This document shows positions 1 to 7,495 of a DNA stretch of 64,000 nt, piece after piece (position 1 is the first letter of the stretch; each line of letters starts with the position of its first letter). The DNA is from JBPYCR01 sp051846915 (GTDB lineage: Bacteria > Bacillota > Bacilli > Bacillales > Amphibacillaceae). The stretch lies in contig NZ_JBPYCR010000011.1 in the NCBI RefSeq assembly GCF_051846915.1, positions 23,426-87,425 of the forward strand, read 5' to 3'. The position numbers and the translations under genes were made by a program. The notes under the pieces are model-generated. The model ran no database searches. It worked only from the letters and a program-made list of their open reading frames with translations, and was not told where the DNA came from.

Positions 1-36
1 TTATCGCACATTCATTTTAAATAAGGAGGCGTTTGC

Positions 37-594
37 ATGCATTTAAATGATTGGTTTGAAAAAGGCGCTGCACCCGACACGTATATGGATTCGTTGGAAA
101 AGCATAAAGAAGGGTTTTTCCATATTTATAATCATTTCAAGCTCCCAAACGATGATAAGGAATTTTTGCAGAATCTACAAGAAAACAATCTGCGTGTTAT
201 TGTATTGGCAGAACCTTGGTGCGGTCATTGTATGCTTAATATCCCAGTCCTGCTTCGGCTTTCCGAGAAGGCCGAAATGCCAGTAAGTTTTTTAGCACGT
301 GATAAATATCCTGAATTAATGGATCACTATTTAACAAATGATAAACGTATTATTCCTATTTTTGTGTTCATTAATGAACATGGAAAAGAAATTGCAAAAT
401 GGGGGCCGCTTGCACCAAAGACAAAACAATTTACAGACGAATTAAAAAAAGAACTACCGCCGAAAGATGACACTAATTATCAGGACAAATTCCAGGAGGT
501 TATCACGCATTTATCAAAAACGTTTATAGAAGATGAAGCGTTTTGGACTGCTTCCTATGAAGATATTAAAAAGGAATTGCAACAAACCCTTTAA
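37..594 (+). CDS. Thioredoxin-family protein
   Basis: This is a cytosolic 185-residue protein with a thioredoxin-type redox motif WCGHC at residues 61-65, followed by a cis-proline region (RIIPIFVFI) near residue 105. There is no signal peptide or membrane segment, so it probably acts as a cytoplasmic thiol-disulfide reductase or a thioredoxin-like adaptor. It is longer than classical thioredoxin (about 105 residues), with an extra N-terminal helix and a charged C-terminal tail. The ATG is preceded by AAGGAGG at good spacing. It stands alone before yugI. The exact substrate cannot be told from sequence. Confidence 0.85.
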   Translation: MHLNDWFEKGAAPDTYMDSLEKHKEGFFHIYNHFKLPNDDKEFLQNLQENNLRVIVLAEPWCGHCMLNIPVLLRLSEKAEMPVSFLARDKYPELMDHYLTNDKRIIPIFVFINEHGKEIAKWGPLAPKTKQFTDELKKELPPKDDTNYQDKFQEVITHLSKTFIEDEAFWTASYEDIKKELQQTL

Positions 595-636
595 ATACCG
601 GGATTTAACATACATATAATGTTAAAGCCTGTATTT
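593..636 (+). terminator. Stem-loop after thioredoxin-family gene
   Basis: An imperfect inverted repeat (AAATAC..GG..TTTAACAT paired with ATGTTAAA..CC..GTATTT) begins within the stop codon. It lacks a clear T-run, so it is either a weak terminator or an mRNA 3' stabiliser. Confidence 0.35.
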
Positions 637-657
637 GCTGAATTAACAGTTTTTTGA

Positions 658-685
658 TTGACTTCGTTATCTATGCTACTATAAA
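658..685 (+). promoter_or_regulatory. Sigma-A-type promoter for yugI
   Basis: TTGACT and TATAAA are separated by 16 bases, about 45 bases before the yugI start. An overlapping alternative is TTGATT with 17 bases to TACTAT. Confidence 0.5.
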
Positions 686-731
686 TGAATCTGTTTAAAT
701 TGCTTAAACTAAATATAGGAGCTGTTCAACA

Positions 732-1118
732 ATGATAAACAACCTTGAAGTAGGTCAAGTGACAACTGGAAAAGTAACTGGAATTCAGTCTTACGGTGCT
801 TTTGTTGCCATCAGCGATGAAATACAAGGACTCGTTCATATTTCCGAGATTACACATGGTTTTGTAAAAGATATTAACGATCATTTAAGCGTTGGTGATG
901 AAGTAGACGTAAAAATTGTAAAAATTGATGAAGCGAATAATAAATTATCGCTTTCCATTCGTGCAACAGAAGAACAACCGGATAAACAACCTAAATCAAA
1001 GAAAGCGCCAATGAAACAGGAACAACCACAGGAAGATACAGGTTTTAATACGTTGAAAAATAAATTGGAAGAATGGATTGAACAATCCACCGAACGTGAA
1101 AATATATACAAAAATTAA
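732..1118 (+). CDS. yugI: S1-domain RNA-binding general stress protein 13
   Basis: The 128-residue protein has one S1 OB-fold RNA-binding domain (residues about 5-75, with GxVTGIQSYGAFVAI and GLVHISEI signatures). A lysine/glutamine-rich linker and a short helical tail follow. Members of the GSP13/YugI family bind RNA or ribosomes and are stress-induced in Bacillus. The gene lies next to yuzA and patB as in B. subtilis. It has its own sigma-A-like promoter and a strong terminator, so it is monocistronic. Length and domain layout match the family. Confidence 0.9.
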   Translation: MINNLEVGQVTTGKVTGIQSYGAFVAISDEIQGLVHISEITHGFVKDINDHLSVGDEVDVKIVKIDEANNKLSLSIRATEEQPDKQPKSKKAPMKQEQPQEDTGFNTLKNKLEEWIEQSTERENIYKN

Positions 1119-1143
1119 CCCTAATTCCATGGTTAACGAAACG

Positions 1144-1179
1144 AAAGCTTTCTCCGTTAAGTGCGGAGAAAGCTTTTTT
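1144..1179 (+). terminator. Rho-independent terminator of yugI
   Basis: A 13-bp perfect stem (AAAGCTTTCTCCG / CGGAGAAAGCTTT) is followed by a T-run. Confidence 0.9.
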
Positions 1180-1264
1180 GATTTTTTCTTTTGACGAATG
1201 ATTTGATGTTTGCTCAAGTGAAGTCACTCATCCGATTAACGTGTGCATTTTTCAGGAACCTAAA

Positions 1265-1510
1265 TTAAATATCTGTTCTTGGTTCTTGTTCCTTATTGCT
1301 GATAAAATCCCGATCCGGTCTAAATAGTAAGGATAAACTAATTAAACCGCTAATTCCGACCAATGTATAAATAACCCGCGCAAAACCTGCTGCCTGGCTA
1401 CCCTGGCCAAAGATTGCCGCAACTAAATCGTATTGAAATAAACCAATCAAGCCCCAATTTATTGCACCTATAATCATAATTGCCAACGCAGCTCGTTGCA
1501 ATCCACTCAT
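1265..1510 (-). CDS. yuzA: DUF378 membrane protein YuzA
   Basis: This small protein of 81 residues has two transmembrane helices (about residues 5-30 and 45-62) and the DUF378 signature AINWGLIGLF. The family sits in the cytoplasmic membrane and has no established function. I chose the ATG at 1510 because AAAGGAGG lies 9 bases upstream; an in-frame TTG at 1519 would abut the ribosome site. Its adjacency to yugI matches the Bacillus order and supports the call. Confidence 0.85.
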   Translation of the reverse strand: MSGLQRAALAIMIIGAINWGLIGLFQYDLVAAIFGQGSQAAGFARVIYTLVGISGLISLSLLFRPDRDFISNKEQEPRTDI

Positions 1511-1808
1511 TCTATCCAACCTCCTTTTTCATTAGTCTACCTATACAAACGTCAACAAATCCAAAATCAGAATTTAGGATTTGAACATCTGCATAATTCA
1601 CCGGCAAAAACTATATTCACCAGTGTATAATATTCTTTACAAAGAAAAAGGAATTATACGAGTCGTATTTAAATCTGATTCAAACAGATTGAGCAAAGGA
1701 TTATCTCTTAGAAAATTAATTCAATAGTCACTGAATAAATAATCATACTGCGGAAATATATATTGGTGTTTCAGTTATACAAAATCAAATAAAAAAGTGA
1801 TAATTGAT

Positions 1809-1833
1809 GTTTAATATTTAATTACGAGGGTAT
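1809..1833 (+). promoter_or_regulatory. Sigma-B-type promoter
   Basis: GTTTAA, 13 bases, then GGGTAT: a full match to the general-stress sigma-B consensus (GTTTaa-N13-15-GGGTAT). No coding region follows; a terminator hairpin begins about 38 bases downstream. It would therefore drive a transcript of about 60 nt. Confidence 0.6.
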
Positions 1834-1840
1834 ACTAAAT

Positions 1841-1902
1841 ATCGTAAGACTTTCTCGTATTCCCCCTGTAAGCAAAGCGATTAATCGCTTTGCTCTTTTT
1901 TT
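1841..1902 (+). ncRNA. Candidate sigma-B-dependent small RNA
   Basis: A short unit lies between a sigma-B-like promoter and a perfect terminator in the 500-bp yuzA-patB gap, with no reading frame inside. The predicted transcript has an unpaired C-rich stretch (TTCCCCCTG) just before the terminator stem. C-rich single-stranded seeds are typical of Firmicute regulatory RNAs such as RsaA, RoxS/RsaE and FsrA that block ribosome sites. The boundaries, and the RNA itself, are inferred. The rest of the gap (1511-1808 and 1903-2013) shows no gene. Confidence 0.5.
1871..1902 (+). terminator. Perfect-palindrome terminator
   Basis: AGCAAAGCGATT / AATCGCTTTGCT is a perfect 12-bp stem, followed by C and seven T. 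Confidence 0.9.
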
Positions 1903-2013
1903 ATGTTTATTTGCTATGACCCTCTCACACTTTTAATAGACAAACTGCCATCCATGTACATTTGTTGTATATTCGTTATAATATTCATATAAGGACTATA
2001 AAAGGAGAATTCA

Positions 2014-3195
2014 ATGAATTTATTTCATGATGTATACAATCGAAAAATGACAAAATCATTTAAATGGGATGCGATTGATACCATTTTCAAATCGAATGAT
2101 GTGCTGCCTATGTGGGTTGCCGACATGGATTTCAAAGCACCGGAGGCAGTAAATGAAGCGATCAAACAACGCGCAGAACATGGCATATATGGATATACCA
2201 TAATTGATCAACCTGTGAAGGACTCCATTATTGACTGGATTTCTAATAACCATAATTGGCCCATTAATGATGAATGGCTTTCTTTTAGTCCAGGCGTCAT
2301 TACCAGTTTACATGTCGCCATTCAAAATTTCACGGAACCAGGTGATAAAGTCCTGCTTCAAACACCCGTTTATACGCCTTTTTTTCAAATTATTAAAGGC
2401 GGTAATCGTCAAGTTGTAGAAAGCCCACTCACCTTAGAAGAAAACTACTATCGGATTGACTTTGCAGACTTTGAAAATAAATTAAAACAAGGAGTAAAAG
2501 CGTTTATCCTATGTTCGCCTCATAACCCTGTCGGTCGGGTCTGGACTAAAGATGAATTAAACGAAATGGCAAGGCTATGCTTGAAATATGACGTCCTTAT
2601 TTTAGCGGATGAAATCCATGCCGATTTAATTTATCCGGAGTATAATCATATTCCAATTGCGTCTTTGAGCGAGAAAATTGCTGACAATACGATTACTTGC
2701 ATGTCGCCGACAAAAACGTTTAACTTAGCGGGATTGAAAGCATCCTACATTATTACAAGTAATGAACAGAAACGAGCAATCATTAATGAAGCACTGGCTC
2801 GACAAGGGTACAGCATGCTAAACACGATTGGTGTTGTAGCAATGGAAGCAGCGTATAAACAAGGTCTACCATGGCTCGAAAAGTTAATGAAACTGTTGGC
2901 GACACATAAAAATTTTGTAACCGAACAGCTGGAAGCAAACACAACGTTAAAAGTAATTCGTTCTGAAGGAACTTACCTGCTATGGATTGATTGCAGTTCG
3001 TTAGGTATGAATAATGAGGAGTTACAAAAATTTATGATTGAAAAAGCCAAGGTAGGTCTAAACCCTGGGATTGCTTACGGGGAAAACGGCGCATCCTTTA
3101 TGCGAATTAACATCGCTTGTCCGCGTAAAACACTAGAAGATGGAGTTAACCGAATTATTCATGCAGTCGAACAGATTGAACCAAGAAAATCTTAG
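2014..3195 (+). CDS. patB: MalY/PatB-type cystathionine beta-lyase (C-S lyase)
   Basis: This PLP-dependent fold-type I aminotransferase-family enzyme of 393 residues splits carbon-sulfur bonds, releasing pyruvate, ammonia and a thiol from cystathionine or cysteine conjugates. Visible residues are the PLP lysine K234 in SPTKTFNLAG, the PLP-contacting SPHNPVGR at 168-175 and the aspartate D199 in ILADEIHADL. The MWVADMDF motif at 33-40 is typical of the PatB/MalY subgroup. AAAAGGAG lies upstream of the ATG. It is cytosolic, and the position near yugI and kapB matches Bacillus. The family includes regulatory moonlighters (MalY), which sequence cannot exclude. Confidence 0.9.
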   Translation: MNLFHDVYNRKMTKSFKWDAIDTIFKSNDVLPMWVADMDFKAPEAVNEAIKQRAEHGIYGYTIIDQPVKDSIIDWISNNHNWPINDEWLSFSPGVITSLHVAIQNFTEPGDKVLLQTPVYTPFFQIIKGGNRQVVESPLTLEENYYRIDFADFENKLKQGVKAFILCSPHNPVGRVWTKDELNEMARLCLKYDVLILADEIHADLIYPEYNHIPIASLSEKIADNTITCMSPTKTFNLAGLKASYIITSNEQKRAIINEALARQGYSMLNTIGVVAMEAAYKQGLPWLEKLMKLLATHKNFVTEQLEANTTLKVIRSEGTYLLWIDCSSLGMNNEELQKFMIEKAKVGLNPGIAYGENGASFMRINIACPRKTLEDGVNRIIHAVEQIEPRKS

Positions 3196-3316
3196 TGTAC
3201 TTATCCGTAAGAAACTTTCACCCAAAAAGTACGTATGTGAGTAAATCCTATATAGAAAAAATCGCGTCTTTTCCACCGCGGTCTTGAAGTATAAAATTAC
3301 CCGACTGCAAAATTCC

Positions 3317-3345
3317 AAAAAGCCTGGCTAATCCAGGCTTTTTTA
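3317..3345. terminator. Bidirectional terminator between patB and the sodC-like gene
   Basis: AAAAAGCCTGG-CTAAT-CCAGGCTTTTTT has runs on both sides and serves the two convergent genes. The stop codon of the minus-strand gene lies in the T-run. Confidence 0.9.
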
Positions 3346-3915
3346 TGCTTCTTCCTGTTCTTCATTGAAATCGGTCGGATCACTCGGCTCTTCCTCTACT
3401 TCAGCACTCGCTGCAATTTCCCCACAAATAATTCGTTCCCCCGAATCCCCGCCTGGCTGACTAACTCCATCATCTTGCTTTTCTGTAATAATTAATGAAG
3501 TACCTTCTCCCTTTAACAATGACTTTTTTCCATCAAGAAGAGTAGCTTCCGCCAACATCAAATCACCTTCAACAAGACCACCGGCATCTGCTTCAATATT
3601 CGGAAGATCACCTAAATGAGCCCCTTCCGGATGCATTAAGCCATGTTCTTTCCCATCCGGATTCAGATGGTTGCCTGCGCTTTTATAATCGGGACCTTCA
3701 CATTTTGGATACTCATGCACATGAATACCATGGAAACCAGGATTTAATCCTTCGAGTTTCAATTTGATATTCACACCCCCGGTCGTTTCAGACAATTTCG
3801 CTGTCCCGACCATATCTCCGCCCGTATTATACATGTTTATTGTTTTTACCGTTTTTGCATTCGTCTGACAGGCGGATAAAGCAAATACAAGAATAAAGAG
3901 ATAAAGAAAACGCAT
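3343..3915 (-). CDS. sodC: Cu/Zn superoxide dismutase-like lipoprotein
   Basis: The 190-residue secreted lipoprotein has a lipobox LSAC (lipid cysteine C16), then a Cu/Zn-SOD fold with HVHE (H65, H67), AGNHLNP (bridging H83) and GAHLGDLPNI. The C-terminal motif DSGERIICG is present and the tail is very acidic. The histidine normally found in the 'LIVH..DD' strand is threonine here (LIITEKQDD), so one copper ligand seems lost. Loss of copper ligands is known for B. subtilis YojM, which lacks activity. I chose the ATG at 3915 for its AAAGGAG site and signal peptide; an upstream in-frame start would bury the signal sequence. Confidence 0.85.
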   Translation of the reverse strand: MRFLYLFILVFALSACQTNAKTVKTINMYNTGGDMVGTAKLSETTGGVNIKLKLEGLNPGFHGIHVHEYPKCEGPDYKSAGNHLNPDGKEHGLMHPEGAHLGDLPNIEADAGGLVEGDLMLAEATLLDGKKSLLKGEGTSLIITEKQDDGVSQPGGDSGERIICGEIAASAEVEEEPSDPTDFNEEQEEA

Positions 3916-4002
3916 ATATGTTGCTCCTTTAGGTTTGTTAAATGGATGTTTATACTTTTTAGTATCCACCAAAACAGCTGTGCATAAACGTCATTCACTT
4001 AT

Positions 4003-4131
4003 CTATTTATCCGGCTCGACCACAAAGGTTTCCAGGTCAAACCTCGCAATTTCTTTATCATTAATTATTAAAATAAGTTCAGCCTCGTAAGCGTGTTGTT
4101 TCAGTTTATTTATTTCAACTTTCAGAGCCAA
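4003..4131 (-). CDS. Possible small protein of 42 residues, TTG start
   Basis: The frame starts with TTG at 4131 and encodes a charged, strand/helix-like peptide (KVEINKLKQHAYEAEL...FVVEPDK). A GAGGGG that could act as ribosome site lies inside the terminator hairpin of the preceding gene, which is odd. It could equally be the remnant of a longer gene. I do not recognise the sequence, and no function can be proposed. Confidence 0.25.
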   Translation of the reverse strand: MALKVEINKLKQHAYEAELILIINDKEIARFDLETFVVEPDK

Positions 4132-4132
4132 A

Positions 4133-4156
4133 CAAAAAGCCCCTCATGAGGGGGGC
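4133..4156 (-). terminator. Terminator of small membrane-protein gene
   Basis: Read on the minus strand, CCCCTCATGAGGGG is followed by CTTTTTG. Confidence 0.75.
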
Positions 4157-4163
4157 GGGACAT

Positions 4164-4364
4164 TTAATCCTTTGATTTATCATTATCTATCATTTGATTA
4201 AAATTTTTATCATCATATTTTTCATCAAATAGCTGCTCTTCTTTTTTTGATTTTTTATAAACCAGATACATTGCTGCGATTGCGCCAATCATAAATATGA
4301 CAAGCATAATAAAAGCTGGAATATAATCGGATTTATCTTCCGGAAAATATAAAAATTCCATCAT
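4164..4364 (-). CDS. Small single-span membrane protein, function unknown
   Basis: The 66-residue protein has one transmembrane helix (about residues 16-37, FIMLVIFMIGAIAAMYLVY) followed by a lysine-rich stop-transfer segment and a highly charged tail. The N-terminus is probably outside the cell. AAGGAAGTGATT precedes tandem ATG codons at 4364/4361, which decides the start against an upstream in-frame ATG. It is transcribed divergently from kapB and has its own terminator. No family was recognised. Confidence 0.6.
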   Translation of the reverse strand: MMEFLYFPEDKSDYIPAFIMLVIFMIGAIAAMYLVYKKSKKEEQLFDEKYDDKNFNQMIDNDKSKD

Positions 4365-4495
4365 AATAATCACTTCCTTCATCACTGATTATAGCAAATT
4401 ATCCCTATTTAAAAAATAGAACAAGGTATTATTCGCCAATTTGTTCTTTTTTTGACACAATAGATAGAAGAGATAAAAAAGGAGGTTAAAGGGAA

Positions 4496-4885
4496 GTGTC
4501 GAATATAAATATTGGAGATATCGTACGAGCGGGTTACAATTCCGGGGAATACATCGGAAAAGTTATGGAAGATCGCCGAAACGCTTACCTTGTTGAAGTA
4601 CTTGCTGTTTTAAACCATCCCAAACAAGGAGATCTGCACAATCCCGGAAGCGTGAACGGTGTTGCTTTCCATGAGCGAAAAGCTTTAGCCTTCTCCGAAA
4701 AAATGAATGCGGGAAAACGAAGAGTTAAACCGTATGACGGAGAAATCCCGAATTACAATGATTCGCTTAAAAAAGCAATAGCGAAATTAAAGCAAGATCT
4801 GAAGACATCCGATACTGCATATAATCAAGCTGCGTTGACAAAACTAACAGATCTCGAAAAACATTTTTACAGTAAAATTTTATAA
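4496..4885 (+). CDS. kapB: Kinase-associated protein B (KapB)
   Basis: The 129-residue protein resembles KapB, which in B. subtilis is needed for KinB sensor-kinase signalling into the sporulation phosphorelay. The N-terminal half forms the small beta-barrel typical of the family (GDIVRAGYNSGEYIGKVME, then GVAFHERKAL). The C-terminal half is helical. It starts with GTG behind GGAGG. No kinB is adjacent, unlike in B. subtilis, so partnership with KinB is an inference. No lipobox is visible, although the family is often named a lipoprotein. Confidence 0.8.
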   Translation: MSNINIGDIVRAGYNSGEYIGKVMEDRRNAYLVEVLAVLNHPKQGDLHNPGSVNGVAFHERKALAFSEKMNAGKRRVKPYDGEIPNYNDSLKKAIAKLKQDLKTSDTAYNQAALTKLTDLEKHFYSKIL

Positions 4886-4913
4886 AAAACTCATTTGAGA
4901 TGGAGGACGTAAT

Positions 4914-5624
4914 ATGAGTATACATATTGGTGCCGAACAAGGTGCTATTGCCGAAACGATTTTGCTTCCGGGTGATCCATTGCGCGCTAAGTATATCGCC
5001 GAAAATTATTTAGAATCAGTTGAACAATATAACGATGTTCGAGGAATGTATGGGTTTACCGGGACCTATAAAGGAGAACGTATATCTGTACAAGGTAGTG
5101 GGATGGGCGTTCCATCAATTTCTATTTATGTAAATGAATTAATCCAAAGCTATAATGTAAATAAATTAATCCGGGTTGGTACATGTGGTGCACTGAAAAA
5201 AGAAGTCAATATCCGCGATGTCATTTTAGCCCAAGGCGCCACAACGGATTCCCAGGTAAATCGCATGATCTTTTCCGGTATAGATTATGCCCCGCTTGCT
5301 GATTTCAAGCTGTTAAAAACCGCTTATGAAATTGGGATGAACAAAGGGAAGGACATACAGGTCGGCAATGTTTTCACAAGTGACACATTTTACCGGGATA
5401 ATGGAGAGCAAGTGAATGACCTGCTGGCCAAATATAATGTATTGGCAGTGGAAATGGAAACAACAGCATTATACACATTAGCAGCAAAATACAATTGTAA
5501 AGCATTGTCCATTTTAACCGTTTCCGACCATGCGGTGACTGGTGAAGCCACTTCAGCGGAAGAACGACAAACAACGTTTCATGAGATGATGGAAATTGCC
5601 CTTGAAACAGCTATTCAACCCTAA
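4914..5624 (+). CDS. deoD: Purine nucleoside phosphorylase DeoD
   Basis: This cytosolic hexameric-type phosphorylase of 236 residues splits purine (deoxy)nucleosides with phosphate to base and (deoxy)ribose-1-phosphate. Signatures are LLPGDPLRAK near residue 17, the phosphate-binding GSGMGVPSISIY at about 63-74, VRVGTCGAL, VEMETTALYTLAA near residue 180 (ribose binding) and TVSDHAVTGE (catalytic Asp). GGAGG lies upstream of the ATG. It follows kapB by 28 bases and is probably cotranscribed with it for nucleoside salvage. Confidence 0.95.
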   Translation: MSIHIGAEQGAIAETILLPGDPLRAKYIAENYLESVEQYNDVRGMYGFTGTYKGERISVQGSGMGVPSISIYVNELIQSYNVNKLIRVGTCGALKKEVNIRDVILAQGATTDSQVNRMIFSGIDYAPLADFKLLKTAYEIGMNKGKDIQVGNVFTSDTFYRDNGEQVNDLLAKYNVLAVEMETTALYTLAAKYNCKALSILTVSDHAVTGEATSAEERQTTFHEMMEIALETAIQP

Positions 5625-5671
5625 TATTCGGGACGATTTTTGCCTCATCTCGGCAGAAAGGATGATGCCCT

Positions 5672-6145
5672 TTGATACATTTGCTTTTAAATTTCCCTTT
5701 GTTAGCCGCAATTACCGCAATCGTTTTTGCTCAAGTCATAAAAGTGCCAATCAGGCTCATTCTTACAAAAGAATTTGTACCGGGACTTGTTTTTAGTACT
5801 GGCGGGATGCCAAGCAGCCATTCCGCAGCGGTTGCAGCTTTAACAACCGGGGTTGGAATTTTAGACGGAGTGGCTTCCACTTCATTTGCAATTTCATTTG
5901 TATTTAGCATCATTATTATGTTTGATGCAACGGGTGTACGCAGACAGGCAGGCGAACAAGCGATTTTATTAAATCAGCTGATGAAAGATTTTCAATATTT
6001 CATAGAAGAAGCGAAAGACTGGAATAAAAAAGCAGAGTATGAAAAAAGAAAAGAGTTAAAGGAATTACTCGGCCACCAACCGATTGAAGTACTCTTTGGT
6101 GGATTATCCGGTGTGGGTATCGCATTTCTGCTTTACCATATCTAA
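5672..6145 (+). CDS. yuiD: Divergent PAP2-family membrane protein YuiD
   Basis: The 157-residue integral membrane protein of the 'divergent PAP2' family (acid phosphatase/haloperoxidase-like) contains the TGGMPSSHSA motif near residues 47-56. This is the equivalent of the PAP2 phosphatase signature. Three to four hydrophobic segments surround a cytosolic lysine-rich helix. The start is TTG at 5672, eight bases after AAAGGATG; no better ATG exists. The order yuiD-yuiC-yuiB-yumB-yumC matches B. subtilis. Substrate is unknown. Confidence 0.85.
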   Translation: MIHLLLNFPLLAAITAIVFAQVIKVPIRLILTKEFVPGLVFSTGGMPSSHSAAVAALTTGVGILDGVASTSFAISFVFSIIIMFDATGVRRQAGEQAILLNQLMKDFQYFIEEAKDWNKKAEYEKRKELKELLGHQPIEVLFGGLSGVGIAFLLYHI

Positions 6146-6195
6146 AAAACCCCCTTGTCCATTTGAGATTGCTTAAATGGATAAGGGGTTTTTCG
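6145..6195 (+). terminator. Terminator after yuiD
   Basis: A long imperfect stem (AAAACCCCCTTGTCCATTT / AAATGGATAAGGGGTTTTT) runs out into a T-run. Confidence 0.9.
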
Positions 6196-6207
6196 TTTAT
6201 CACGCAT

Positions 6208-6341
6208 TAACGGGCTGTAATACCCCCACCTCTATACGTGAAAAAAGTTAAACGTGAAGGTGGGGGATAAACAGCCCGTAAATCCCTGATTCTGTTCAAC
6301 TAACATTCAGTGGGGGAGGAAAGGAAACCCCCACTGAATGA
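6208..6341. repeat. Two consecutive GC-rich hairpins of unknown nature
   Basis: The first hairpin (6208-6281) pairs ACGGGCTGT..CCCCCACCT with AGGTGGGGG..ACAGCCCGT around a loop containing ACGTGAAAAAAG. The second (6306-6341) pairs CATTCAGTGGGGG with CCCCCACTGAATG. They fill the convergent space between yuiD and yuiC. They could be an IS200/IS605-type palindromic end, a REP-like element or a structured RNA. Confidence 0.55.
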
Positions 6342-6350
6342 AGTTTCACT

Positions 6351-7040
6351 TTATTCTGCTCTAATTTTATCTCTGAATACTTGCAATGCTTTATTTTCAT
6401 TTAATAAAGCGAGATCATCTTCTGTTATTTCACCATTTCCGCTTCTAACGACATATACTTCCACTTCTTTCTTGCCCCACTCGGAATAAACTTCTTCAGT
6501 CGTTGGATAGTATAAATCGATTTTGTTGCCTTTTATTGCTCCACCTTTGTCTGCAACGACACCATAACCATAATCAGGAATATACAAAATCGTTCCCAAC
6601 GGATAAATCGACAAATCGGCTGCAATCGTGGAGTATAAATCACGTTTAACTTTCACTCCGGAAAATGTTATTCCATATTGCGGGTGATCTGGTGTCTTCC
6701 CCGTTGATTCCACGCCTGCTGTGTAACCCGTTGCAACTACAGTTTCGCTCGGATATTGCTCAAAATTCACTGCTTCCTCCAACGTTTTCGGTCCTTCTAT
6801 TTGTTCACTAGAAATATATTGCTTCGTTTCCATCCTATGATTCAACTTTTTTTCTTCCAACTGAACAGACCGATATTGCCCCTGATTATCGATCTCAGCA
6901 GATGCGAGCTTTGATTCGGCTTGAGCCCATTGGTGAATATCGGTAAAGTTAATGTTGGAAACTGAAGAAACAGTTACATAAAAGGCCCCAAAAAATAGCA
7001 GCGTCATGGTAAACCTGCGAATAAACTTGAATCTATTCAT
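6351..7040 (-). CDS. yuiC: 3D-domain protein YuiC (putative muralytic transglycosylase)
   Basis: The 229-residue protein has an N-terminal membrane anchor or signal (residues about 10-30) and a C-terminal 3D domain with the three-aspartate pattern seen in GYGVVADKGGAIKGNKIDLY. The 3D fold resembles the catalytic core of MltA-type lytic transglycosylases, and B. subtilis YuiC, linked to sporulation, is the closest match by context. The ATG at 7040 is preceded by AAAGAGGTG; an in-frame ATG further upstream is not. It probably acts outside the membrane on peptidoglycan. Confidence 0.88.
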   Translation of the reverse strand: MNRFKFIRRFTMTLLFFGAFYVTVSSVSNINFTDIHQWAQAESKLASAEIDNQGQYRSVQLEEKKLNHRMETKQYISSEQIEGPKTLEEAVNFEQYPSETVVATGYTAGVESTGKTPDHPQYGITFSGVKVKRDLYSTIAADLSIYPLGTILYIPDYGYGVVADKGGAIKGNKIDLYYPTTEEVYSEWGKKEVEVYVVRSGNGEITEDDLALLNENKALQVFRDKIRAE

Positions 7041-7126
7041 AAATAACACCTCTTTGGATGTCATCTTTTCCAATAGAACACAAGTTTATTCATATTTTAT
7101 AACTTTTTATACCAAGAAACGCACAA

Positions 7127-7438
7127 TTAAAACATTTGATACCCACTTTTACGTAGAAATTTAATTACAAATCCCGAGACAATTGTCCCTGCAAACCCAG
7201 AAGCCAAAATAATAATATCAACAACTGTTAAGCTTACAAGTCGGGAACCGGCAGTTGCAAAAGAATCAACTGGATTGGTAATATATTCTATCGTGGATAT
7301 CCCATCCACAATCAAAACAACAATAATTGGATAAATAATTGCCATGACCCACGTACGGCGGATTAGCATATTTAAAATAAATGAAATACCAAAAAATATA
7401 ACAAAATATAAAAGTATGGAAACAATCAACTGAACCAA
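7127..7438 (-). CDS. yuiB: YuiB-like membrane protein
   Basis: This 103-residue protein has three predicted membrane helices (residues about 3-25, 30-50 and 68-92). It is recognised mainly by its position between yuiC and yumB and by its size. The start is TTG at 7438, eight bases behind AAGGGG. Function is unknown in any relative I can name. Confidence 0.7.
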   Translation of the reverse strand: MVQLIVSILLYFVIFFGISFILNMLIRRTWVMAIIYPIIVVLIVDGISTIEYITNPVDSFATAGSRLVSLTVVDIIILASGFAGTIVSGFVIKFLRKSGYQMF

Positions 7439-7495
7439 TGGCTAAACCCCTTCCGTTTCCAATCATATCGTAAAACCGGTAAAAAGCAAAAATAA

